NCBI GenBank assembly: GCA_034521225.1
Contig: JAXHMR010000008.1
Location: 1 to 64,000, forward strand
Direction of reading: 5' to 3'
Origin: Woeseia sp034521225
Lineage (GTDB): Bacteria; Pseudomonadota; Gammaproteobacteria; Steroidobacterales; Woeseiaceae
Length of the DNA: 64,000 nucleotides
The notes beneath the pieces are model-generated. The model made no database searches and was not told the origin of the DNA. It worked only from the letters and a program-made list of their open reading frames with translations. Of this stretch, positions 16,662 to 26,194 are shown piece after piece; within the stretch, counting starts at the first letter, position 1, and each line of letters opens with the position of its first letter. Both the position numbers and the translations under genes were made by a program.

Positions 16662-18277
16662 ATGCAGGACTACGACGCCGTCATTATCGGCGCAGGCCAC
16701 AACGGTCTCACGAATGCCGCGTTTCTTGCACGGGCGGGACTGCGGGTGCTGGTGGTCGAGAAAAACGACTATATCGGCGGTGCAACCGTCAGCCGTGAGC
16801 TGCACCCTGGCTGGAAATACTCAAACTGCTCCTACGTCTGCAGCCTGTTCCGCCCCGAGATCTACAACGCGCTCGATCTCGGCCGCCATGGCCTGCAGGT
16901 GATCCCGCTTGTCAGCAGCATGACCTTCAAGCAGGACGGCGATTTCTTCGGCAGTTACCAGAATCCGCACATTCGCCGCCGGGAATTGATGCGCCACAGC
17001 CCGCGGGATGCCGATGCTGCAGTCCGGTTCGATACTGACGTCATGCGCTGGTGCCGGCTGATCCGCAGCATGCTGCTGCGCACACCGCCCGATCCGGGCT
17101 CGTTTCGCCCACGCGACGCCCTTGAATTCGCGTACCTGCTGAAGAAGTTTCACGAGCTCAGTGAGAAGCAGCTGTGCGAGTTCATTCGCTTTTTCACCAT
17201 GCCGATTGCCGAGTATCTGGAGAACTACTTCGGCAACGAGACGATCCTCGCGCATTATTCCGGCGGCAGCATCATCGGCACCGGTCTCGGTGTCTATTCG
17301 CCGGGAACGGCTTACGTGCTGCTGCATCATGCGATGGGCGAGGTCGACGGCAACATAGGCGCGTGGGGCTTCGCGCGCGGCGGCATGGGTTCCGTTTCCC
17401 GGGCACTCGCATCGAGCTTCCGTGCTGCGGGCGGAGAGGTTCGCACCGGAGCCGAGGTGATGCGTATCCGTGTTTCGGGCAACCGCGCAACGGGTGTTGA
17501 ACTGGCGAGCGGTGAGATAATCCGTGCCGGGATCGTCGTTTCCAATCTCGACGCCCGGCGTACCTTCACGCGAATAATGGACGAGCAAGACGTGCCGCCG
17601 CACCTGTTGCGGGCCGCCACACAATTCAAGATTCGCTGGCTGGTCCGGCAAACTGAATATCGCCCTGGACGGCATGCCGTCGTTCCCGGCGCTGCCCGAC
17701 GGTTCGCCACTGACGCTGGGTCATATGCATTTCACGGACACCCTGACGCGCCTCGAACGAGCCTATGACGACTGGAAGGAGGACCGCTGGGTCGCCGACC
17801 CGTACTGTGACACCCTGATTCCATCGCAGGATGATCCGACCCTGGCACCGCCGGGCAAGCACATGATGACGGTTTTCGTGCAGTACTGCCCGGTCGAGCC
17901 AGAGGGCGGCTGGACCGATGACAAACGCGACCGGTTCGGCCAGACAGTGATCAACCAGATTGGTGAATACAGCCCGGATTTCAGGGACCTGGTACGGCAC
18001 GTCGAGATTCGCACGCCGCGGGAGCTCGAGGAACGAAGTCGGCCTCACCGAGGGCAATATATTCCAGGGTGAGCTGACATTCGATCAGCTCCTGTTTAAC
18101 CGGCCGTTCCCGGGCTACGCGCAGTACCGTGGCCCGGTCAGGGGCATGTACCTGTGTGGATCGTCCACGCACCCGGGTGGCGGCGTTATGGGTGCGCCTG
18201 GTGCCAATGCCGCGCGCGAAATCCTTCGCGATCTACACAAACCCGACACCACGCCGGCGGAATTCAGCGATGACTGA
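16662..18277 (+). CDS. COG1233 FAD oxidoreductase, type 2 (module 2; frameshifted)
   Basis: A paralogue of the gene at 12606, about 537 residues. Motifs are VIIGAGHNGLTNAAFLARAG, VVEKNDYIGGATVSRELH, YSNCSYVCSLFRPE, GEVDGNIGAWGFARGGMG and MYLCGSSTHPGGGVMGAPGA. Two shifts occur: near 17637, where the frame moves from FKIRWL to SGKLNIALDGMPSFPALPD, and near 18030, where an extra G in GAGGAAC separates RELE from NEVGLTEGNIFQGELTF. Correcting them gives a full-length flavoprotein. Unlike module 1, the type 2 gene comes first here. The stop overlaps the start of the type 1 partner. Confidence 0.82.
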
Positions 18278-19829
18278 CCGCACCGTTGCCATCGTGATTG
18301 GCGCCGGACACAACGGCCTTGGTGTGCGCGACGTCACTGGCCCGCGCTGGCATGCAGGTGCTTTGCGTCGAAGCCGGTGACGTCGCCGGGGGCATGGCGG
18401 CGCAGCACGAACTCGCCGGCGGGTATCGCATCCCGGCACTGGCGCACGTCGCCTACCCGGTGTCGGCGGCCCTCCGCCGCGAACTCGGTCTGGACAAGTA
18501 TGGCTACGCTCCGGGCCCTTCCGCCGACACTATCATGCTCGATGAACAGGGCCGCCACCTGGTACTGGGCAGCAGTGGCGTAAGCGGCCCGGGCCTCGCG
18601 GCATCGGACGAAACTGCCTACCCGGCCTTTCGGCAACAGTATCTCCGTTACGCGCGCATTCTCGGCAAGCTGTTCGACAACAAGCCGCCCGCTCTCAGGA
18701 GCATGCCGTTCACGGAAAAAGCTGCGCTCGCCGGGCTCGGCCTGAAACTCCGCTTCGGGCTGGGCCGGACTGCAATGTACGAGTTCCTGCGCGTGGCAGG
18801 GATGAACATATTCGACGTACTCAATGATGTCTTCACGGACGATCGGCTGAAGGCCGGCATTGCACTTGATGCGGTCATGGGCAGCGCGATGGGTCCACGT
18901 ACGCCGGGCACTGTACTGACGTGGTTACAGCGCCTCAATGGTGCCCTGAACGGCCCGCTGTCGGTGCAGTCGGGGACGCAGGAGACACTGTTGCCCGCCC
19001 TGGTGCAAGCGGCTGAAGGCGCCGGTGTCGAACTCCGCCTGAACGCGCGGGTCGAGCGGATCCTGATCGAGAATGGCTGTGCGGCCGGGGTCGTTCTGCA
19101 GGACGGACAGACCATTGCGGCCGGTCTCGTTGTCTCCGGCGTGGATCCGCGTGAGACGTTTTCCCGGCTTGTCGGGGCGCGGCACCTGGATGCGATGTTC
19201 GCGCACCGTGTGACGCAGATTCGCGGCAAGGGTGTGGTGGCGAAGCTGCACCTGGCGCTGTCCGGCCAACCTGGTTTTTCCGGTTTGTCCGACTCGCAGC
19301 TTGGCAATCGCCTGGTCGTGGCGCCGTCCATGCGCTACATGGAGCGTGCCTTCAACCCCTCGAAGTACGGCGAGTGTCCGGAACAACCAGTGCTGGAAAT
19401 CACGGTGCCGAGCACGCACAACCCGTCGCTGGCTCCTGGCAACCATCACGTCATGTCGGTCAACGTCGCCTGGATTCCCTGTGACCTCGAAGGAGGATGG
19501 GCAGGGCAACGGGAGGCATTGGCGAAGCGCGTGATTTCATTGCTTGGGCGATATGCGCCGAACCTCGAGTCCATGATCGTCGATCACGAATTGCTGACGC
19601 CGCAGGATATCGAGCAACGGTACGGGGCTGTGCACGGGCACTGGCACCATGGGGAACTGTCGATGCACCAGTCTTTCATGCTGCGGCCACTGCACGGTGC
19701 GTGTCGTTACGACACGCCCGTTGCCGGACTGTTCTCTGCAGCGCCGGCTGCCATCCTGGCGGCGGACTCACCGGTCTACCCGGCCGCAACGCAGCCAGGC
19801 GCATCATCGAACGCCGGACAGCGCCATGA
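18270..19829 (+). CDS. COG1233 FAD oxidoreductase, type 1 (module 2; frameshifted)
   Basis: A paralogue of the gene at 11062, about 520 residues. It begins MTDRTVAIVIGAGHNGL, then one extra G near 18318 shifts the frame before VCATSLARAGMQVLCVEAG. The body is open, with VVSGVDPRETFSRLVG, VVAKLHLALSGQPGFSG and HGHWHHGELSMHQSFMLRP. At 19731-19739 one C is missing in TTCTCTGC, so LFLCSAGCHPGGGLTGLPG is read as LFSAAPAA; the correct frame ends at TGA 19827-19829. That TGA overlaps the ATG of the GcvT-like gene. The same base is missing at the same position in the type 1 copy of module 1. Confidence 0.82.
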
Positions 19830-21025
19830 AGATCGACCCGGACCATTTTCGCCACGCCCTGTCGCGAACGCCGTTCCATGACCGGCTTGCAGCGCTGTCG
19901 CTCGCCGAGGACTGGATGGCATGGAACACTTATAAGGTAGCGCGCGTCATCGACAGCGTGCCGTCCGAATATTTTGCCGCGCGCAGCGCGTGCGCCGTGA
20001 TGGACCTGACGCCGATGGAGAAATACCGCGTGCGCGGGACCGGCGCGCGCCAGTTCCTGGACAGGCTGGTGACCAGGGATCTGTCGAAGCTCTGTGCCGG
20101 CCGCGTGACCTACGTCGTCTGGTGCAATGATGACGGCAAGATCCTCGACGACGGCACCCTGTTCCAGCTGGGCGAGGACGACTACCGCCTGTGTTCGCAG
20201 CATCACCAGCTCGACTGGCTGCTGATCTCGGCCGCGGACTTCGATGTGCAAATAGACGTCGAGACGCACGACGTAGCCGCGTTGGCTGTACAGGGACCGA
20301 CCTCGTGCAAGGTCCTCGCTGCTGCCGGCGTCGAAGACCTGCCACGTCTGAAGCCATTCGACGTCGCTGCGTTGCGCTGCGGCGACATGCCGCTGACAGT
20401 CTCCCGCACCGGTTACACCGGCGATCTCGGCTATGAACTCTGGATGGATCCGCAACATGCGATGGCCGTCTGGGATGCGATATTTGCTGTCCGTGGCAGT
20501 TATGATGTCCGCCCCATGGGTCTTTCGGCGTTAGAGATGCTGCGCATCGAGGCCGGCTTCATCATGCCCGGCTTTGACTTCAATACGGCCGAAGCGACGA
20601 TCCGGGACGGTTACGATCGCTCGCCCTACGAAGCAGGGCTGGGCTGGGTCGTTGCACTCGACAAGGGGCATTTCACCGGGCAGAGTGCATTGCGGGCGGA
20701 ACATGCACAACCACCAAAACGGCAGCTGACGAAAATCGTCATCGAAGGCAACAAACCTGCCGGGCAAGCCTTTGTTTATACCGGCAAGAACGGCAAGCTT
20801 TGCGGAGAAGTCAAATGCACGACCTGGTCGCCGATCCTCAAGGCCAACCTGGCATTGGCGGACATTGAGTTCCGGAACGGGCATCTGCCACCTGCTCTCT
20901 GGGCGCGCATCGATTACCAGCGTGAGCTGAAATGGCACACGACGTGGGCGAGGTGCCAGGCCCGGTCGAAGCCTTTCTACCAGCCCGAACACCGCAGCGC
21001 GACACCGCCGGAGCATGGCCTGTGA
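19826..21025 (+). CDS. GcvT/DmdA-superfamily aminomethyltransferase-like protein (module 2)
   Basis: Intact, 399 residues. Blocks in order: AVMDLTPMEKYRVRGTGARQ, VTYVVWCNDDGKILDDGTLF (conserved DD of the GcvT folate site), ALAVQGPTSCKVL, VSRTGYTGDLGYELWMDP, MLRIEAGFIMPGFDFNTAEA and GHFTGQSALRAE near the C-terminal barrel. The length matches GcvT and DmdA (about 370-400). It has no fused oxidase domain, unlike sarcosine or dimethylglycine dehydrogenases; the flavoproteins at 16662 and 18270 may supply that function in trans. Coupled by ATGA to the upstream gene and followed 24 bases later by the MFS transporter, it probably belongs to one operon. Confidence 0.87.
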   Translation: MKIDPDHFRHALSRTPFHDRLAALSLAEDWMAWNTYKVARVIDSVPSEYFAARSACAVMDLTPMEKYRVRGTGARQFLDRLVTRDLSKLCAGRVTYVVWCNDDGKILDDGTLFQLGEDDYRLCSQHHQLDWLLISAADFDVQIDVETHDVAALAVQGPTSCKVLAAAGVEDLPRLKPFDVAALRCGDMPLTVSRTGYTGDLGYELWMDPQHAMAVWDAIFAVRGSYDVRPMGLSALEMLRIEAGFIMPGFDFNTAEATIRDGYDRSPYEAGLGWVVALDKGHFTGQSALRAEHAQPPKRQLTKIVIEGNKPAGQAFVYTGKNGKLCGEVKCTTWSPILKANLALADIEFRNGHLPPALWARIDYQRELKWHTTWARCQARSKPFYQPEHRSATPPEHGL

Positions 21026-21049
21026 CGAGACCGGGCCGTTGTCGATGAC

Positions 21050-22268
21050 ATGAGCGGCACCGATACGCGGGTATTGAAACGCGCCACTGTTTTCGACGAC
21101 TGGCATTCGATACTGATCTCACTGTACATGACGCTGGTCGGTTACGGTGTGCTGGTCGGCATTCCGGTGATCAGTACCGCATGGGTCAATCTCTTGGGCT
21201 TCTCGGAGGTAGAGGTGGGTCGCGTTGCGGGCGCGGATCTTGGCGGGTTGTCGCTCGGCGCCGTATTTACGGCAACGGTTATTGCGCGGGTCAACCGGCG
21301 CTATCTTGTCGTTGGCGCCGTATTCCTTGCCGTCACTGCAAACGCGCTTTGCATGGTGATGGTCGCGTATGAAGAGGTTCTATGGTTGCGGCTTGTCGCC
21401 GGTATTGGCAGCGGCATTTACACCGCGGTCGCCGTAGCCACTCTCGGCGCAACCGCCAGGCCGGCGCGTGCCTACAACATGATGCTGTTCGCCTTTGCCT
21501 TCTCCCAGGCGCTTGAAATGCACATCCTGCCGCAGCTGTCGATGAACGGTATCTACCTCGTCTTCATAGGGTGTTACTGCTTCGGGCTGCTGTTCCTTCA
21601 CTGGATTCCGCCGCGCCCTGCGAAAAAGAGTCTGGCTGTCGAAATCGATGTGGAAAAACGCGACGGCGGCCATCATGTTGAGCAAACGCCCGTGCCCGTC
21701 TACGTGCCCTGGCTGGTGCTGGCGGCAATTGTCGTTACCTATATCAATATTGGTGCGTACTGGACCTATATCGAATTGGCGAGCCTCGCCTTTAATGCAA
21801 CGCCCACGTGGGTCGGCCGGGTGCTCGTCTGGGCATCGTTCTGTTCAATTTTTGGTTGCCTGTTCGCAACCCTGGTGAGTGGCCGGTTCGGTCTGGCGCG
21901 GCCGCTGCTGGTGACGCTGGTTTGCCAGGCCCTGATCGTGGGGATGCTGGTTGGCGGCATCAATGACTCGAACATTGTCATCAGCATGTTCAGTTTCAAT
22001 TTCCTGTGGGTCTTCATCGATGTCTACCAGATGGCGACAGTCGCGAACGTGGATCATTCCGGCCGCTTCGCCTCGCTGATGCCCGGAGCGCAGGGATTCG
22101 GGGCAGATCCTCGGCCTGAACATCGCTGCATCTATTCTTGCAGCTGGCCTGGGGTACGATGCCGTGTTCGCAATGTGCGCGGTGGCGTCGCTGACCGCCA
22201 TGTTGATCTACCTGTTCATGTACCTGCGGTTGAAAAAGACGATTCCGGCACTCGCCGACGCTTCCTGA
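21050..22268 (+). CDS. MFS transporter closing module 2 (frameshifted)
   Basis: A 12-helix major-facilitator-type permease of about 405 residues. The first half has helices from YMTLVGYGVLVGIPVI through SGIYTAVAVATLGATARP. A cytoplasmic linker (KKSLAVEIDVEKRDGGHH) precedes the second six helices. Near 22103 an extra G in CGGGGC shifts the frame: GAQGFG should continue QILGLNIAASILAAGLGY and end YLRLKKTIPALADAS at TGA 22266-22268. It probably imports the substrate of the flavoprotein/GcvT module or exports a product. Family level only; the substrate is not readable. Confidence 0.8.
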
Positions 22269-22464
22269 AGCGAATGGCCGGGAAGCGCCTGCCGGACCGG
22301 ATGGCAGGTCGCCGCGAACCTCAGGTAGTCAATCCAATAACGGCTGTTCGCCCTCGAAAACGAGTTCGCGTTCATTTTGGCTACTCCCGATCTGCAGGCT
22401 TGCAGCACCAGCGACAAGTAAGGAGCCAGAAGAGGCGATCGACCGCGCGCGTCTTTTATCTTGT

Positions 22465-24087
22465 TCAGGCGCCGGCGGCGATTGCCGACCCGCTTTCTGC
22501 CTGGAAGCGCCAGTGCTGCGCCGACGCTTCCTGCCATTCCCGGGTCAGCGAACACGGCGACAAATCGCCGGACAGCAGTGCGCCGGGCTCGAGAAACTGG
22601 TATATCTCCGCCAGGCTGCGCACATTGAGATCGTCGACCCGGCGATAGACGTGATGTGGCCGGATCTCTTCGGGATGCCTCAGGCCCATGGCTGCGATCA
22701 TTTCCAGGAACGCATGGATTGTGGCTTTGTGGAAGCGGCGAACACGCTCGGCCTTGCTCGGCACGTGTAATCCTTTCACCAACGCCGGCTCATGGGTGGT
22801 AATACCCGTCGGGCATTTGTTGGAGTTGCACCGCAACGCCTGGATGCAGCCCAGTGCGAACATCATGCCACGCGCCGAGTTGCAGGTATCCGCGCCGAGC
22901 GCAATCGCACGGATCATGTGAAAGGCAGAAAATACCTTACCCGAATAAATCACTCTCACCTTGTCCCGCAAGCCTGCACCCGTCAATGCGTTGGCGACGA
23001 ACGCCAGGCCATCGCGTCCGGGCATGCCGACCGAGTTCGAAAACTCCAGCGGAGCCGCGCCGGTTCCGCCCTCGCCACCGTCGACGGTGACGAAATCGGG
23101 TGCAGACCCGAGTTCGAGCATTGCTTTGCACAACGAGAGGAAATCGGTCCGGCGCCCAACGCAGAGCTTGATACCAACCGGCTTGCCGCCGGACAGTTCG
23201 CGCAGCCGCGCCACGAATTCGATCAACTCGCTCGGGGTCGAGAATGCACTGTGCCAGGGCGGCGACAAGGCATCTTCGTACGGTGGCAGGCCGCGCGCCT
23301 CGGCTATTTCGGGAGACACCTTTGCCGCAGGCAGGATACCGCCATGACCGGGCTTGGCGCCCTGAGACAACTTGACCTCGATCATGCGGATCTGCTCTTG
23401 CGCGGCGGTGTCGCGGAAGCGTTCCGGGTCAAACGAGCCGTCTGCAGCGCGGCAGCCAAAATAACCGGTTCCGATCTGCCAGATGAGGTCGCCGCCGGGC
23501 GCGAGGTGATGGCGCGATACGCCGCCCTCTCCGGTATTGTGGGCGAAGCCGCCGAACTTTGCGCCCTCATTCAGTGCCAGCACCGCACGGTTCGATAGCG
23601 CACCAAAGCTCATTGCCGAAATGTTCAGGTGCGACGCGGAGTACGGCAAGTTGCAGTCGGGTCCGCCGAACACAACCCGTGGCTCCTGATCAAGCTGTTC
23701 GACCGGCGCCAGTGAATGGCTGGCCCACTCGTAACCGACCCGGTAGACATCGCGCTGAGTGCCAAACGGCCTGGTTTCGAGTTCGCCCTTGGCCCGTTGA
23801 TAGACCAGCGCGCGAAACTCGCGCTCGACAGGGTATGCATCGAGGTTGGATTCGATCAGGTATTGCTGCAGCTCCGGTCGCACGCTTTCGACCAGGTAAC
23901 GGCCATGACCGATGATCGGAAAGTTGCGTAATACGGTATGCTTTGTTTGCAGCGTATCGCGCAGGCCGATCAGAAAAAGAGGCACCAGTACTACCAGGCT
24001 CCATGCAATGGGAGGCCAGAAGAACCCGGTCAGGCCGACAAGCGCGAACAGCGCCGCGGACATACCGTAGAACCAGTGTCTAACCAT
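22465..24087 (-). CDS. FMN-binding glutamate synthase family protein
   Basis: Intact, 540 residues. Two N-terminal membrane helices (LFALVGLTGFFWPPIAWSLV, VLVPLFLIGL) anchor a GltS-type FMN barrel: LNISAMSFGALSNRAVLALN, FAHNTGEGGVSRHH, SQGAKPGHGGILPAAKV, VTVDGGEGGTGAAPLEF and the cluster CIQALRCNSNKCPTGITTH (Cys residues resembling the 3Fe-4S site of glutamate synthase). It lacks the amidotransferase and FAD/NADPH parts of classic GOGAT. The exact reaction of these stand-alone membrane-anchored members is not established. It converges tail to tail with the MFS gene, so a shared pathway is possible but not shown. Confidence 0.85.
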   Translation of the reverse strand: MVRHWFYGMSAALFALVGLTGFFWPPIAWSLVVLVPLFLIGLRDTLQTKHTVLRNFPIIGHGRYLVESVRPELQQYLIESNLDAYPVEREFRALVYQRAKGELETRPFGTQRDVYRVGYEWASHSLAPVEQLDQEPRVVFGGPDCNLPYSASHLNISAMSFGALSNRAVLALNEGAKFGGFAHNTGEGGVSRHHLAPGGDLIWQIGTGYFGCRAADGSFDPERFRDTAAQEQIRMIEVKLSQGAKPGHGGILPAAKVSPEIAEARGLPPYEDALSPPWHSAFSTPSELIEFVARLRELSGGKPVGIKLCVGRRTDFLSLCKAMLELGSAPDFVTVDGGEGGTGAAPLEFSNSVGMPGRDGLAFVANALTGAGLRDKVRVIYSGKVFSAFHMIRAIALGADTCNSARGMMFALGCIQALRCNSNKCPTGITTHEPALVKGLHVPSKAERVRRFHKATIHAFLEMIAAMGLRHPEEIRPHHVYRRVDDLNVRSLAEIYQFLEPGALLSGDLSPCSLTREWQEASAQHWRFQAESGSAIAAGA

Positions 24088-24247
24088 GATCGAGCGTCGC
24101 TTTCAGTAGGTGACTTTCATGTAATGGTGCGTCAACGCCGGACGAGCCGCCCGCTCAATCGCTTCGGGATTTGTCGCTTTTAAGGTGCGTGGTCGTGTGA
24201 AAGCTGTACCAGGCGAACCAGATCGTACGGCTTTGTATGAGCCGGCC

Positions 24248-24808
24248 TCAGGCCGCGTCGCGCTCGCCGTCCCAGGCCTGGTCGGCGAAAGCGTCATCCA
24301 GCGGCGTGCCGGCAATATGATTGGTGTAATTGCTGAGCGTCTTCATCGCGAGGATCGTGATTACGTCGAGCACGTGGCGTTGCTCGTAGCCTGCTTCGGC
24401 GAAGGCCGCAAGCTCCCCATCGGGCACCCAGCCCTGATGTTCACGCAGCGCCGCCGCGAATCGGGCCAGTGCCCGCAGCTTCGGATCCGGGATCTCGGCT
24501 CCGTTGCGCAGCGCCTCCAGTACCTCATCGGACATGGATGTGCCCTTCGCGAGAGTGCTGTGTGCCGCAACACAATAGTCGCAGCCGTTCTTGGTGCTTA
24601 CGGTCAGGAAGACTACCTGTTGCTCGACCGGGTCGAGGGCCGCCTTCTTGAGCGCCTTGCCGATCGAGGTGTAGGCCTCCGCCGCTGCCGGCGAATGGGA
24701 CAACACACTGACAAGATTCGGTAGAAAGCCGTAGTTTTCCGCGACGGCGTCCATGATCGGACGGGACTCTGCGGGTGCGGTCTCTCTGTCGAGTACCTTG
24801 AATTTCAT
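24248..24808 (-). CDS. Carboxymuconolactone decarboxylase/AhpD-family protein
   Basis: 186 residues. The AhpD-like redox centre is TKNGCDYCVAAHSTLAKG (CxxC with a following His), and the conserved C-terminal helix has HVLDVITILAMKTLSNYTNH. Such proteins usually act as thiol peroxidases or thiol-disulfide partners. The start is ATG 24806-24808, with AAGGAGA about eight bases upstream. It lies just downstream of the TetR gene on the same strand and is probably co-regulated with it. An open frame joining it to the TetR start is a frameshift artefact. Confidence 0.85.
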   Translation of the reverse strand: MKFKVLDRETAPAESRPIMDAVAENYGFLPNLVSVLSHSPAAAEAYTSIGKALKKAALDPVEQQVVFLTVSTKNGCDYCVAAHSTLAKGTSMSDEVLEALRNGAEIPDPKLRALARFAAALREHQGWVPDGELAAFAEAGYEQRHVLDVITILAMKTLSNYTNHIAGTPLDDAFADQAWDGERDAA

Positions 24809-24879
24809 TTCGTTTCTCCTTGGTCGAAAACAGGAATGCGTGACGGGCATGCGGCCGTCCCCGGAATCCGGGTCCGGCA

Positions 24880-25462
24880 TCAGGCCAGGGAAGCCAGCGC
24901 CAGATGCGCGAGATCGTTCAGTTCTTTGCGGCGGGCGCCTGCCTTGGCGAGAGTGCGCAGCCCGCTCATGGTGCAAACGATGTAGCGCGCCATGAGTACC
25001 GGGTCGCGCTCGGGCGGTACATCCTCTTGCTGGGCCTTGCCGATCGCATCGGCGAATACACGGGTGAAGGCGTCGACGCCTGCCGCAACCCGTCCCGCCA
25101 CGTCGGGATTTTTCTGCCCGAACTCGGCAGCCGAGTTGAACACCAGGCACCCTCTTGGCCCGTCCGCGCAGGCCGCATCCTCGGCGACCGACTTGAGCGT
25201 GTCCTCTATGAAAGCGATTCCCGAGCCCGACACTGCCAGCGACTGGCGCAGCGCATCGACCAGAGAGTCGCGGTAGCGCTCGACCGCCTCCAGGAATACT
25301 TCCTGCTTGCCGCCGAAGACTGATAGAAGCTGCTGCGCGCGATACCCATGCTCCGAGCAGGTCCTGCAGCGACGCCGCTTCATAGCCGCGACTCCAGAAC
25401 AGCTGCATCGCTGCCTCCAGGGCAGTATCCCGGTCGAATTCGAGGGGTCGTCCTCTGCTCAT
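24880..25462 (-). CDS. TetR-family repressor (frameshifted)
   Basis: About 193 residues. The HTH starts SRGRPLEFDRDTALEAAMQL, FWSRGYEAASLQDLL. The frame is lost around 25320-25370 and resumes FGGKQEVFLEAVERYRDSLV; the C-terminal ligand domain contains GPRGCLVFNSAAEFGQ and ends LNDLAHLALASLA. The GCLVFN motif is typical of the TetR_C subfamily that regulates redox or electrophile-response genes. It is divergent from the DoxX gene; matching sequence elements lie directly in front of both genes. Confidence 0.8.
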
Positions 25463-25467
25463 GACGC

Positions 25468-25493
25468 TAATTTAGTACCAATCAGTCTATATT
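25468..25493. promoter_or_regulatory. Putative TetR operator, site 1
   Basis: TAATTTAGTAccaATCAGTC lies immediately upstream of the TetR start. It shares TAATTTAGTA-n3-ATCAGT with site 2 at 25611. The spacing and AT-rich halves fit an operator or promoter element controlling tetR and the downstream AhpD-like gene. Confidence 0.55.
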
Positions 25494-25610
25494 GCAAACC
25501 CGTCACCGGCAGCTGGCGCTGGAGGCATCGCGCCTGAAACCCGCTGCATGCAGACGCTCTTGGCAGGCGGAGGGCGGGGCGGCCGATTGAACTTTTCGTC
25601 AGCAGCGTGG

Positions 25611-25637
25611 TAATTTAGTATCGATCAGTTCAAAATA
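25611..25637. promoter_or_regulatory. Putative TetR operator, site 2
   Basis: TAATTTAGTAtcgATCAGTT is a direct repeat of site 1, about 105 bases upstream of the DoxX start, with AT-rich AAAATATAAA following. It probably places the rightward doxX-peroxiredoxin transcription under the same repressor. Confidence 0.55.
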
Positions 25638-25742
25638 TAAACGTCGACGCAAAAGGGGATCAGTGCGCTGGATCGACGTACACACCGAGGTTGGCGCCAA
25701 AGGCACTGTCGCCGGCCACTAAAGTCTGGAGGAGGCCGCCAC

Positions 25743-26153
25743 ATGACCACAATCACCAAACGCCTGCCCGTCTCGTTACTGACGTTGCGCATCGGCATCG
25801 CCATCGTCATGCTCGTGTGGTCCGTCGACAAACTGCTGCGACCGGGAGCACGCAGCCGGCGTTTCCGCACGTTCATGCCATGCCCGGATTGGGCGAGACC
25901 GTGTCTCATGCACTTGGCGCGCTGCAACTCGCGATCGTGCTAGCGTTCCTCGCAGGCGCCTGGCGGACCTGGACCTACGGTGCAGTGCTGGCCATGCACA
26001 CCGTCTCGACGGCTGTCCTCTTTCCGTCAGTATCTGCGCCTTCTTGAGGGCCCGAACATACTGTTCTTCGCCGCGTGGCCCATGCTGGCGGCTTGCATTG
26101 CCCTTTTCCTTCTGCGCGATGAAGATACGTTACTGAGCATGGGAAGACCATGA
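25743..26153 (+). CDS. DoxX-like membrane protein (frameshifted)
   Basis: A small four-helix inner-membrane protein of about 136 residues resembling the DoxX family. It begins TTITKRLPVSLLTLRIGIAI then VMLVWSVDKLLRPG. Frame changes near 25850-25870 and near 26030 separate this from AMPGLGETVSHALGALQLAI and from the last helix NILFFAAWPMLAACIALFLL, with TGA at 26151-26153. DoxX-like proteins often accompany thiol-redox and peroxide defence genes, which fits the peroxiredoxin 41 bases downstream and the AhpD-like/TetR genes opposite. Confidence 0.65.
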
Positions 26154-26194
26154 CCGGCTAACCGGCAATATCCACTTCCAGGCGGAAGAAGCCC

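Noticed and set aside
22792..23598. 268-residue plus-strand frame
   Set aside because: Antisense to the FMN barrel of the glutamate synthase homologue.
24248..25462. Apparent TetR-AhpD fusion protein of 404 residues
   Set aside because: The middle is out of frame for both families; correct TetR sequence lies in another frame and the AhpD-like gene has its own ATG and ribosome site.
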